Positions 44,567 to 56,060 of a stretch of 64,000 nucleotides of DNA are shown here, piece after piece. The notes below the pieces were generated by a model. That model was not told where the DNA came from, made no database searches, and saw nothing but the letters and a program-made list of their open reading frames with translations. A program made the position numbers and the translations under genes. Source of the DNA: Hysterium pulicare CBS 123377 (Eukaryota > Ascomycota > Dothideomycetes > Hysteriales > Hysteriaceae); assembly GCA_000467715.1 (NCBI GenBank), contig AJFK01000462.1, forward strand, positions 1-64,000. The letters run 5' to 3'. The stretch's first letter is position 1; each line of letters opens with the position of its first letter.

Positions 44567-44865
44567 CGTTGAGGATGCTGGGTCGTTCTGTAAAGAGTGC
44601 TACCTCAATATCATGGTATTCTAGGGATTTTGGAAGGGCGAGACGCGTTTCCAGCGCCTGTGAATGCGATGTTGAATTTATTCTGACGTTGGCCGAAGCT
44701 TTGAAAGAATTAGGCAGGGATGCCAGAGCGGAGCGGAGGGTCGGGGTTAGTCATTCCACTCCACCCTGATGCGGCGGGATGTTTGAGCGGGAAATCATCT
44801 CAACTGCCGAGGCGGAGATTGAATTTCCTCCATCGCTCTTGTATATACACATTAGGGCTCCAAAG
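44567..44865. promoter_or_regulatory. shared divergent promoter, TFB2 / thioesterase
   Basis: A 299-bp interval between opposite start codons. A TATATACA tract at 44841-44848 lies about 20 bp before the thioesterase ATG. No clear operator. Confidence 0.4.
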
Positions 44866-45868
44866 ATGCCGTGCTTAAAGTTTGTGCGATCTGTATGCAA
44901 TTAGCTTCTTGCTCTTCCTTTGACTTGAAAAATGAAATGAGTTCTAACGATCAACTAGGTCTGGGAGTCTTTCCGTGCATCCTCGGGCTTGGAGCCAAGG
45001 TAAGATCTCTACGCCTATCTTGAATCTCAATTGATAATTTTCGTCTTCTAGATTGCTAGACGGTGTAAGGAAGCCTCAATCCCTCTAACCATCCCTGAAA
45101 TTCGCAATCCTAATGTGACTATCAGCTCCGAGTAACAAGAGCCGTGCCGGGGAAGGTACACTTTGAACTGGAGATAAAGAAAGAACACACAGTAAACACC
45201 CCAATGCTCTATATTTCCCAATCAACTCTAACAGAGGTTGTAGAACCGCCTAGACATCCTCCATGGCGGCACAATCGCAAGCATGGGTGAAACACACTCT
45301 CTCTCCACCAACCCTACGACCCTTGCTAACGAAAGCAACAGTCGATCTCGGAGGCTCGCTAGCGGTCGCGTCAAGAGGTCTCTACTCAACTGGTGTATCG
45401 ACTGATATAAACGGTACCAATTTCTTCCCTAAATTCTCGACTACAATTCATCCCAAGGTCTGACTTGCTTCGTCCAGTCACGTATCTCACCCCAGGAGGC
45501 AAAGTAGGTGATCTGATCAAGGCGGAAGTATCTTGCGATAAGTGTTTGTATCCCTTCCTGTCTACATGTCTGTTTAATTACCTTCGCCTTTTTTCAACCA
45601 CATCCTGAAACGGCGTATGTCTTGCGGACTAAACATTTCTGGAGGTGCTAATTTCATGTAGTTGGCAAAAAGCTGGCCTACACATCCATCAAATTCATAA
45701 ACAGCAAGGACGAGATGTTTGCTAGGGGCAGTCATACCAAGTACGTTCGAATTCATCCATCCCTTTCTCCTACTCCGCCCAGATAGGAAAGTTAATGGGC
45801 TACATAGATTCATCGAGCTGGCGCATAAGGACCCAAAGAATATCGTGGATCAAATGACACCGAAATAA
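44866..45868 (+). CDS. hot-dog fold (4HBT) acyl-CoA thioesterase
   Basis: Nine exons were assembled by hand: 44866-44892, 44959-44999, 45052-45064, 45126-45191, 45244-45286, 45342-45413, 45478-45543, 45662-45740 and 45808-45868. All phases fit and give 155 residues, the normal length for the fungal acyl-CoA thioesterase 13-like group. The core reads E-H-T-N-R-L-D-I-L-H-G-G-T-I-A-S-M-V-D-L-G-G-S at about 47-69; H-G-G (56-58) and Asp 65 are the active-site region of the family. A-V-A-S-R-G, G-V-S-T-D-I-N-V-T-Y and A-R-G-S-H-T-K-F follow in the expected order. Exon 3 has only 13 nt. The intron after exon 7 uses a weaker GTTTGT donor. It should hydrolyse acyl-CoA thioesters; chain length cannot be told. 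No continuous frame longer than about 66 codons exists, so simple ORF calling misses this gene. Confidence 0.92.
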
Positions 45869-46112
45869 GGCGGGAAGTAGGTTCTGTAAGTCATGTGTTG
45901 TTAAGTGAGTTTGGATGGCGCATGAGTTTAGACAAAGCAAAGAATAGCGCTAGAATTTTAGAGAGCGTATCAAAAACACACATGGACATGGAGTGCACGA
46001 TGTACCCGGCTTTAGTGGTAAAAGTCCAAGGGGTCTTGATATCTCTATCCTACTAAACCCTCCAAGTCAATTGGCGAGTCTCCTAAAATACAGTGTCTTC
46101 CTATTCAAGGCA

Positions 46113-49100
46113 TTATACCAAGTCCTCAGGCAAATCCGGTTCCTCAGCCTCCATATCCTCATCTTTAACGTAGCCCTCCCCATCCACATCCATGTCCTCG
46201 TCATCTACAGCAGCAGCCGCTGCCTCCTCCACAGGCGGCAACACTCCACCGCCCCTCTTCAACGTTTCTACCTTCGCCTTCGTCATCTCGAAGACGTACT
46301 GGCCTAAATGCTCCACGCCTGCCATTTCCACTGGCTCAACCTCTTCATCGACCATTCTGGTCGTTTCACCATACATCTCTCCGGTAACAAGCGACAGATT
46401 GTCGGTGCGGCGAAGAAGGCGATCAAAAGCTTCCTTGAGCTCGAAACAAGCTTCGAAGACGTCGCGGCGGCCGAGGATGTATAGACCGAGGCGAGCGCGG
46501 GAGAGGGCTACGGTCAAGCGGCGAATATCACGTAGATAGCCGACGCGGGTGGTGCGGACAAGGGAAAGTATGATGTCTATGCGAAATCGTTAGCGGCAGA
46601 TCCACCGTCTAATGGATTACGAAGACTGTGCTCGGAAGGAAACACTTACAATCGTTCTGCTCTCCCTGATACTTGTCCACAGTGCTCACCACCCTCGGCA
46701 TGCCGAAGAGCCTATTTCCTTTACACCTATGCCCGAGCACATCCCTGATCAGAGCTCGCTGCCCAGCATACGTTGTCAAGATACTGATTTTATTTGCTGG
46801 GTACCCAAGCAGCCGCATATACATGAATATCGCAACCGCATACTCCGCCTCGCCCAGATTTTGGAGGAAATGGGGCGAGGGCTCCATTTCACCTTTACCC
46901 TTATAATCAGGTACGCTGATGAATTGGTACTCGTACCTGAATCCAGAATTTGCTTTCTGAAACTCCGGAGCGGTCTCTACGATAGGAAGGTTGCCGAGAC
47001 GAGGGTATCGCCATTTGTACAATTCTGCAAGACTAGGTCGTGCGCGGCCTTGTTGGTCAAGCATGATAGTTGGCGCGCCGAGACGAACGAGACGAAGGAA
47101 GAGACTTTGCTCTAAGTTTGCGTATTGGCGGAAGGCAAGATTTTGGATGATGGGGGAGTTTTGGAGATGGTCACCGCACAAGACGATTCGTTGGAGAGGT
47201 AGTTCGCCATCCTTCGGGTTTTGGAGGGCGAGAGGAATGAAGTTCTCGATTTCAGTGATTTGCGCCGCTTCTTCCATGACTACGTTGTCGTAGTGGAAAC
47301 CTAAGTTTGCGATTTCCTGTCTCCGCATCGCAGCATGCGTCGATGTCATGGCGATAATGCGCGCCTCTTTAACGAGGAGGTAGTTCGCCTTGTCACGCTG
47401 GCTGCGTAGAATCTCGAAGGGACGGATGTCCTCGAGCTCAGAGAAGATCTTCTCGACATGTCTATAGCACCCAGTGGCAATGTCCACGAGTTTTTCTCTT
47501 GATGCATCAGGTGGGAAGAGAGGTTGCGGCGCATTCGAGAAATAAAAGTGGAAAGGAAACTGGTCTACGATCTGCTCGACGGTCAAGTCTTCAGATTGTA
47601 CATTGTCCCAATACTTCTGCCACGCGGGCTTCACGTAGACTAGATTGAAGTAATCTGCCGTTTCGCAAGAGCTGCCATGAGCACCGGGCGCAGCGAAATT
47701 CTGAGCCAGGCGATTAACTTCTGCCAGGTACCGTGCGCCATTCTCCAGGAAAGAATCTACACGACCGTGCTTGCTGTAACTCGCTTCTGTTTCAAGTTCC
47801 TCCTCGCCATGGCCCAAGCGTAGGAGATGGCGCTCATCAATGTCGAGCGCCACAATCTTCTGGAATAGCTGGTTGAGGGCCTGATTACTGTGTGCTACAA
47901 GCAATGTCCGCTGGTCCGGGAAGTTGTGATATATATTGTTAATAATCTGCGTTGCAACATCCGTCTTGCCGGTACCCGGCGGGCCGACCACAATGGTTAG
48001 CCCTGGCTGCGTACCTGAAGTGATCGCTTCGATTTGAGCAGGGGTAAATCTCACTGCATTCAGCTTCGGTGCGTCAGTAGGGTAAGGCCCTGTATTCGGG
48101 GGTTTGTATGTAGACACATGCAAGGACTCATGCACAGGCTGTGGGATCTCCACCTGATCACGACGTCTCTTTTTAGACGGGCGTACAGGTATGGATTGTG
48201 GTTCAGCTGCGGGGAAGTTGAGAACATACGGGGGACCAAACGAGGATTCCATGTCTTCATGTGGTTCGATAGATTTGCCGGGCAGACTCTGGATGAGATG
48301 CTGCCAGTCCAGGAAGGTGTCTCGGAAATCTATCGACTGCAGATAGTTGGGGAGCCGTTTGTAGGTTGCTGAGGCCGGATCCCCATAGCCCAAGAAGACC
48401 TCCTGAAGCCATGATGGGGCAGGAATATCCGAGAGTGTGAGACGCCTGACAGACTCTAGAATGGGTTTGAAGTTGTTTTCTCGACCCCTGCGACGGACGA
48501 TGAGGTTGATACCCTCGTAAATATTGGGCCTGCCTTGGGAGGCTCGATCCATGTCTTCTTTGTACGTGACTGCATCCAGGTTCAGGAGAAGCCTTCGTTG
48601 CCGTGCTCGATAGGGTTGGCCCTCAGTCTGAGTCTTATGTTCGCGAAGAGGGCGCCCGTTTTCGTCTTGAACTTGAACCACTTCTGCACACCGTAGTCTT
48701 CGAAGGCCTAGTATCTCACCAGAGTTCTGGTCCTGATGGCCGTTCCTCATTGGCTTATCTGGAGTTTCCACAGTGAGCAGGAAGACGATATCATCTGGCT
48801 TCAGCGATTCCCACTCCCTCCGAACCCCGTAATTCAGACGATTGACATCCAGAATTACTTCAGCACGTACATGCGCAGGATGATCTTCTCCGACTTTCGC
48901 AGGAGCTACATCAACAATGGCGGGCTTCGAGATCGGCAGCGCCATTCTTGCAAATCCACTAAAGCGAGTTCCTGTTGCGGATGGCTTTGGATCGAGTCGC
49001 TTCGCAACATCCTCCATGTCTTTCCTGATCTCGTAGAAGGATTCACATCGATATAGAATGAATGATCTCCACAAGAAGTCGCCCATTGTTAAGTACTGAA

Positions 49101-50558
49101 GATTCAGCTTTGGTATTGCCAGGGGCCTTGATCCGTTGTAGGACTCATTGCGAAGGAATGTTGATTCGTATAATATCCGTTCGGTAGGTAAGATAGGCAT
49201 TTCTCGCACTGTGTTTCGGAAAGTAGGCCTCTTCTCATGCGCTGACACTAAAATGTCCACGAAAAATGCTCTATCCTGTACCAGAAATGATGACTTAGGG
49301 TACTCTGTCCTAAATCCTAGCAAGGCACAGAGTTGAACAAGCTCTGGAACAGTCAACGACTCTAGGTGCCCTTCCAAGTCCGCCCGTTGATCTAGGGTTC
49401 CGTAGTTTGATAGAGCCAAGAGCTTGAGCTTCTCGGTGAAATGTTTCATGGCCGTTCTCTGCAACCTCGCCAAAGAAGCGCAATGCTCTTGATGATACTC
49501 CGCATCGCTCAATTGCTTGCCCGTCTGATCCTCGATCGGAAAGTACGTAAAATGCCGTAACAAATGGAAGAGGTCACGGAACAGCCCGTTGTCCTCATCC
49601 GTGTACATTGGCGATAGCTTGATAGCGGACAAAAGATTTATATCGTGTATCAAAGAATTGACATATCTTCTCGTTGGTAGCTGACTTTGAAGATCTGTGA
49701 GCAATTCAACGAAGCGCTCACAATAAGCCAGATTATCCCTGACCGTCTCTCCAGTGCTGTTGTACAATCGGTCCAGAAAATCCAGTAGCAGCGTGAAAAG
49801 CCATGATCTCTCAAATCGTAGCCGTGCTTTAAGGTTATCGTCACCGCTGTCAAATCGCTTGGAGGCTGCTCGCCATGCTTTCCGCAGCATTGGGTTCTTT
49901 TCGAAGAGGTGTTCCCTGACTTCATCTCCGTGCAGATTTTGCCATATTGCTATGGAAACCAAAGGCGCGCATTCTTTCCTGACGAGACCGCTATCCAGAG
50001 ACTGAAATGCGCCGATGACGAGGGATATGAGCTGTGTTCGAATTCTCGTAGAGAGCGAAGAGTCGAACGTCATAGATAGTATTCGGCGGAAGAAGGCAGA
50101 GAATTCTGCGGGCTTGTTTGAGAAGTGTTCTATACATTATTAGACCGCATGCAGCGTAAAAAGTGGAGGACATAGTTACCCCATGACGGCAGGTTCTCCC
50201 TCCTCTTTACATTAACCATCAACGCCAGCAGCAAGTGGTGGTAATTAGACGCATCTTCTGTATATCCAGGCCAAAGATACCGCTCCAACAGCTGTAGATT
50301 CTCCAGCACTAAAAGAGATCCAAATGCGAAGTCGGCGTTCTCCAATTCATCCCATATCTCTTCCTTAACCACCTTGGGCCGCAGTTTTGCAGGTTTCGAG
50401 GGGTTCAGCCAGTGTTTTCGCGCGAGCTGTGCAAAATGGTTTCCGCCGTGAAGATCTGCAACGGTTGGGCGCGAATGAATTGCTGAAAAGCCGCCTTCCT
50501 GTGACGCAATGGGTGCGACGGAGCCGTTGCTGGAGCCGGTGGGTTTAATGTCCTCCAT
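46113..50558 (-). CDS. cwf11: spliceosomal SF1 helicase aquarius/Cwf11
   Basis: Exons 50558-50180, 50129-46650 and 46576-46113 join in phase into 1440 residues. The N-terminal half is the aquarius-type armadillo/beta-barrel region (R-S-F-I-L-Y-R-C-E-S-F-Y-E-I-R-K-D-M-E-D is typical). The C-terminal half is an SF1 helicase. Motif I G-P-P-G-T-G-K-T lies near 841-848, motif II is the family form M-E-E-A-A-Q-I near 1080, and D-Q-Q-G-R-A-R-P-S, V-D-K-Y-Q-G-E-Q-N-D-Y-I-I-L-S and A-L-S-R-A-R-L-G-L-Y follow. The last splice lies inside the Q-N-D-Y motif, and the unspliced frame breaks there. The tail is acidic. In human cells aquarius binds pre-mRNA introns as part of the intron-binding complex with XAB2/Syf1 in the spliceosome; Cwf11 is the fission-yeast name. 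It converges on the thioesterase gene (244 bp) and diverges from the complex I gene. Confidence 0.95.
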
Positions 50559-50787
50559 GGTTCAATCTTTCGGTCGTCACGATAGTCTCAAGTAGGTTCG
50601 GGGAACGATATAGCTGGGCGGGCACTCATATTTGTTGGCCTGGCGTGGTCTCTGACGCGCCGTACATGTTTTTTCGCGATGAGAGCTTGGAGTTTCTTTG
50701 ACAGGGATTCGTCACGGAGCTTGCCGAAGCTTCACCTCACCTCGCCCTCGCACCTCCACCTCTCCGAACTGCCCAACACCACACACA
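50559..50787. promoter_or_regulatory. shared divergent promoter, Cwf11 / complex I subunit
   Basis: A 229-bp interval between opposite start codons, with CT/CACC-rich sequence on the complex I side. No TATA box is evident. Confidence 0.45.
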
Positions 50788-51519
50788 ATGGCGACAGACG
50801 ACAGGACAACACCCTATGCGATAGGCAAGAAGCCTGAGGGTGACTACCCCGTATGCTAATTACTTCACCCCATGCCTCAATGGCTTGTCCAAAGCTAACA
50901 TGATCCAGCTCATCGACTGTGACCCGTACGACCTCTCGCCCACTCCTCCCCTAGACTTGTCCGAGTACTGATAGATACAGCCATTTTAAGCGTGTAATGA
51001 CCTATACTCGCCGCTCCGATTGGGCATGGGGCGCCGCTTTCTCATGCCTAACTCCCGGTCTGATGCTATACTGGGAGAAAATCTCCCCCTCATACGTCGG
51101 GAAGGGCGGGTTCGCTCCTATTATGCGATTATCTGGAGCGATTGGACTCTCGGCAGGGTTTTTCCTCGTTTACTCCCGGTCAATTAGTGCGTCTCTGCTC
51201 TTCCGCGCCCGCAAACCATTATATGATTGCTAATGTGTTGATCATAGACCGCTTCTACGGCGCAACCGAAAACCGCCGCGAAATTGATATGGATATGAGA
51301 GAGATGGTGGATAAAGTCAAAAAGGGCGAGCCGTTATATGGTAAATCTACACTATCAGAGTACATGCAGGGCGTTGCGGCACGAAACTCGAGATATACCG
51401 GAACGTTCATCCATGTTCTACCTTGGTTCAACTTTGTGAACCACCCACATCATGGCGTGGATACTGCAAAATACTACCAGCAGGCCGAGAGGGAACTGGA
51501 GGAAGAGAGTAAGGCTTAG
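50788..51519 (+). CDS. NADH:ubiquinone oxidoreductase 21-kDa accessory subunit
   Basis: Exons 50788-50850, 50909-50925, 50981-51186 and 51248-51519 give 185 residues. The N-terminal half has Y-P-L-I-D-C-D-P-H-F-K-R-V, then two hydrophobic segments (about 38-58 and 71-93) that can span the membrane. The C-terminal half has R-F-Y-G-A-T-E-N-R-R-E and ends with W-F-N-F-V-N-H-P-H-H-G-V-D-T-A-K-Y-Y. This order is that of the fungal complex I 21-kDa subunit (NUXM-type, Pfam NADH-u_ox-rdase). It should be part of mitochondrial complex I in the inner membrane. No cleavable presequence is visible. Exon 2 is only 17 nt. Confidence 0.9.
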
Positions 51520-51854
51520 CGCGCATGAAGCGTGCATGAAGGGCGCGGGAGTAGAAGGGTAACCTAAGGTATTGAAAAGACCACTGTATTACATTTCATT
51601 GACTAGAGCATGACTGTATATAAGTTCAAATGATCATTTAAAAATCAATTTCTACAAAACTCTATCGTTCCATTCGAGATGATCCAGGGCATCATCTTGT
51701 CTAGAGTCACAAGCGTGAGAAATGGACTATCTACTCATATTCAAACCCTCCAAATGCAAGTATTTTCTGTTTATTGTATAGAAAAGGTATCATCGATGCG
51801 CAAAACATCATTCAGCAAGAATAATCCATATGCGAAGAGAGCGCATAGTCATCT
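51520..51854. other. intergenic, 3' flanks of converging genes
   Basis: 335 bp of A/T-rich sequence between complex I (+) and BTA1 (-). No coding feature. Confidence 0.5.
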
Positions 51855-54800
51855 TTAAATCTTGAGATCGCCCATCGAACCATAAGCCTTGCGAAGGCCC
51901 TGCTTCACATCTTCCGGTTCAATGCTTACTTCCTTGGTGCAAATCCAGGTAGACGCATACATGTTAACACTACATCGTGGTTAGTTCTAGCCCTCTGTTA
52001 GGTCCAAAAGAAGGGAACTCACCGATCAATACACGTCCCAGGCAGTCTTGCTCCAACTCTCTTACAAGAAAAGCCGAAGTCTTCGAACTTCTTGACATAC
52101 CATGGCTCCAACCCTGCACTTCGCAACAACACCCGTCCTTTCAACTTCATAGCTCTATTCAGCGCCTTGATCTGTTTCACGGCATGATTTCCTGTTGGCG
52201 GGAACCAGTCCATAGAATCCATGACAACGACGATAGTCAACGTAGATGGCCTCATGCGGGCAATGACTTCGCTTATCTCATCAGTGTGAATGCGGAGTCC
52301 ATCAAAGGCGTCGGGTTTGGAGAGTTTGATATGCGCTTTGGGCGTAAGGTACTCCGGGTGGGATTTGCGAGAGTATTTGCCTTGGAGGCATAGATAATAG
52401 TAGTGGTTGTCTTCGCTCAGAAGGGTGGTGTTAACGACGGGTTCGAATGTGTTGAGGACATACTCGTAGATAGCATGTCCAGAGTGAGTTGCATTCACGG
52501 CTGGAGCACCCTCCTGCTTACGGTAGTCCTGTTCAATGATGTTTCGTTGTGCGGGTGGCACACCGAGTGCCTTCCAGAGCCATTTCTCATTGCCAATGAC
52601 CGCCCACGTAAGCAGTTTGCTGTGTAGGACGCCCTTGATACTTCTTTGCCAAATCTCTCGCTGCTCGTTGAGAGTTTGGGCTGTGCAAAGCTTCTTGATT
52701 TCTTCGGAGAACCTGAGAACTCTGAAAAGCCATCCACACAAATGTAGGGCATGGCCCGAACCTCCAGAGTAGTAAAGCCCACTCTGGTTGAAAGCTTTCG
52801 GACCGTTCTGAAGCCAGAACTGGAATGCAAGACTGGACATGTGTGGGCTAAGCTTGTTGATCACTAAAGGTGGAAGTACAATTAGCATAATGTTCGAAAA
52901 GGGCCAGAAACCGCTTGATACTTCTGCTTATAGTGTTCTGATTTTCAGACACAGTTTAAGTGGGATGTAGATAGTAAACTTATAAGCGAAAAGTACAAAG
53001 TTTGGAAGATAGACTTTGTACCGGGACCTTACGTACAAAGATCTCGGAAGGATTCATGCTTGCCCTCTCCAAACAGCTTCCAAACATCCGAGTAACCAAG
53101 GGAGGTGAAAGCGGCCACTTTTAATTCCAAAAGGTGATTTTGGGATGGACTGGAAAGTTAGCTGATATGCGGCAGTCGGGCAACATATACGTACTTAAGG
53201 TCAACAGCATGGATTCTCCGAGGCTTCTCAAGAGCGAATGAAAGGATGTTGTCTCCGGCGCTGGTGATGGCGAGGATGACGTCGTCTGATCTCACTTTCA
53301 ATAGACGGGCGTCAACGCGACTATCTTCCCAAGTAAAAGCATAGATGTATTTATTGTTGAACCGCTTATGTTTCTGAAGTGTTTCATCGTGATGAAGTCT
53401 CCAAACTTGATTTTGATAGCTGCATTTTATTAGCATCAGTGTCTTGCCTTCGCTACATTGTTATGCTAACCAGGTTGCAGGGAGAGGGAGGCTAGACTGG
53501 AGATTGACAATGGCTGATTCATAGGCTTTGGATCGGACCTCAATATCTCCGGGAATCGGTCCAGTCTGAAGGTCAAGTGCGGATAGGTACGGTGATTCCG
53601 TTGCAGCCGCGTCTATTTCGGCAAGCTTTGTCGTGGCGTTTCCAGTATCTTTCGAGCATCCAATCCAGATATAATACGGTAACTTGACTCCGAAGAAATG
53701 ATTTCTAGCGTTGATACCAAGGACCGTGCCAAAACGATACTCCAAATAGTCCTTTATAAGTTAGCTCCATACACCCTAACAGAGACGCATTCCATACCCT
53801 TCTGGCAGCCTCTAAATTAACTCTATCAATTTCAAACCATGTTCTCCAGAAGACGCGAGAGATCCAAACGCAATGACGATCGAGGGCACCACCAGTATAA
53901 TTACGGCTCTGGTAGTCGACTTGGTTTTGGACGTAGAAATCGCAGACCCCAATGACTCCATTAGGTGAGAGTAAGGAAGACATCGAATCGATTACTGGGT
54001 AGAACTCGGGTATCATTGAAAGGGCGTAGCTCAGCGTGACCAGTTCAGCACCACCTGCATCTGCATTCTCATCCAGATCACGGACGGTCTGGCCTTGCAG
54101 AACAACCTCCTTCAGCTGGTGTGCTTCTTTCTCGTGCTCATGAAGGCGGAAGGCTCGTGCATCCTGACAAATCACTTTGACGTTCTTCCAGCCGAGCCTT
54201 TCGAATCTTTTTCTCGCTACTTGGCAGAGACTTGGGGATAAGTCCACCACGTCTAAAAGTGATTAGCTGGTTACCTAAGATAAGAAGGTGATATCAAACC
54301 CACAAACTGCTCGAAAGAAATCTGGAACCGAGAGAAAGGCAGACATCTGTTCGATGCTGCGAACCCCAGTCAGAACATGGTGAGCGTATTTCACCTTTCA
54401 CATTAAACGTACTTTTGTCCCGTTCCTCCTCCGACCTAAGAGAGTCAGCGGGGGCTTTTCTAAACATGCGGCACCATAGTAGACTCACGTCAACCCAGAC
54501 AGGCCTTTGCGAAATAAGCTCAGCTTGGGTGCGATGCTTCAGTTGTGCAGCCACAAGACCCAGCATGTCCTCGCGTCCTTTCAAGAGCCTTGCGCGAGTG
54601 GCATCGTACACATCTGCCTGAGCTTTGTAGAAGCTCTCCTGTCGGGTGTTTAGCATGTGCTGGCCCTCAAGACTGTTGCTAGACGGACAAGTGCATCTTG
54701 CTGGCTACCAGAGCCGTCGCCTGTGTGCGGCTTCACAAAGCAAGCGTAGAAAAACTTCAGATATGCTTGCAGTGTATGACCTGGTCCAGATTTGCTATGC

Positions 54801-54910
54801 TTAGTGAAGGCAATAACGAATACACTGGTAAGAAAGATCCCAATAATACAAAGGGCCAGGCCGATTAGGTTGATAGGGTCACGAGGAACGACTGCCGAAA
54901 GACCTATCAT
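51855..54910 (-). CDS. BTA1: betaine lipid (DGTS) synthase, fused BtaB-BtaA
   Basis: Ten exons: 54910-54689, 54638-54489, 54435-54413, 54356-54304, 54252-53798, 53751-53471, 53419-53195, 53149-53037, 52863-52023 and 51969-51855. Phases agree and give 825 residues. A membrane segment (about 10-35) is followed by a SAM methyltransferase domain with V-D-V-G-G-G-T-G (123-130) and V-V-D-L-S-P-S-L-C; this part resembles bacterial BtaB. From about 396 on is the BtaA-like aminocarboxypropyl transferase part: F-T-W-E-D-S-R-V-D-A-R-L-L, S-A-G-D-N-I-L and H-A-V-D-L-N-P-S-Q-N-H-L-L-E-L-K. Together they make diacylglyceryl-trimethylhomoserine, a phosphorus-free membrane lipid; in fungi the enzyme is known to be induced by phosphate shortage. 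The order (methyltransferase first) is opposite to the algal fusion. Exon 3 has only 23 nt. The start at 54910 is a choice; the frame is open to an ATG at 54952. Confidence 0.93.
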
Positions 54911-56060
54911 GGTTGCAGCGGGTGACGAACAACAAAGATTCTGAGCAGACAAACAGGATCACAGAAGGAAGTAAAGAGAGATCTTCCGAGCTTAAATCTG
55001 ATGTTTGACCATTATGGCCATCCAATTTCGGGTTGAGAATGATACTTGCCCACATGATGCCGCCATTGCCAACATGTAAAGTCTTCGAACCCAATTTGGA
55101 CATCACGAGAGATGGTATCCAATTGAATCAGGCACATGCTGAATGAAGCAAAGGCATAGTCCGGGAGCTCTTTGTCTAGAGGTAAAATCGGAGAAGTTGA
55201 TGAGGCAGGCTAGAATCATCAAAGCCTTAGCAGGCCGCCAACAGCGGTTATGCAGGGCATGAGAAGAACCGAGAGATCCAAACATGTATTACAGCCATGG
55301 GGGAGGGGCAGATTCGATAGCCTATCAAGGCATATCTCACTTCCCCGTGCTGGCAGGTCGTGGTGTTGAGCGTCTTTGAAACATGTCGCTTCGCCAAACG
55401 GAGCATCTCGGGACCACTTTGCCGGCCAATCACACGTCGCGCCCGAGCTGCGTGCGATTTTCACGAAGCATACTACGCGCAGAGCAGCAGCCTCGTCTGA
55501 TCTTGTCGAGATAAGCTACGACGAGGAAAACGTTAATGCTATGCGCACCAACGTTGACGTACATACAAGTCGTACCCCACTGTTAGGCCCCACAGTTGTC
55601 TTTTACCAGATATGCTCTGCATACTTATTCGGGTTGGCAGACTAGGCAAGCCGGTGGAACTTGAAGCTCCTTCAAAGCGAGCATCTCTTTGACCAAGACC
55701 ATGGGGAAGGTGTTTGGCGCGTCATGAAAGGAGTTTTGAACCTGATCTGGCCTTATGTTGAATTTGCTGCCTCGCCTTCCCCAGTCACGCGTCGACACCT
55801 GGAAACACTTGATCCCTTTCCATTTAAATAACCAAAGCATTCTTACCTCCTACCGCTCCAGATTAGGGGCTGAATGAGAAAGAACTGCTATGATTGGATA
55901 GTAGTTAGGCCATACAAATTCTGCAGAAAGCAAATGGATAGATACCCTGTTTGAAGAGTTTCGACTGTTTATGCATTCCTAATGTCTATTGATTATGAGT
56001 ACAAACCGCAGTACGTGCGGGTACCTTCATGCAACCGATACCAAGCGAGGTCGTAATTTC
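54911..56060. other. intergenic region upstream of BTA1
   Basis: 1.15 kb between BTA1 and the 3' end of RPT5 (same strand). Frames of 60-94 codons lack family features. It is long for this gene-dense half, which leaves room for BTA1 control elements. I saw no convincing CACGTG-type phosphate-response site, but I did not scan every degenerate form. Confidence 0.45.
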
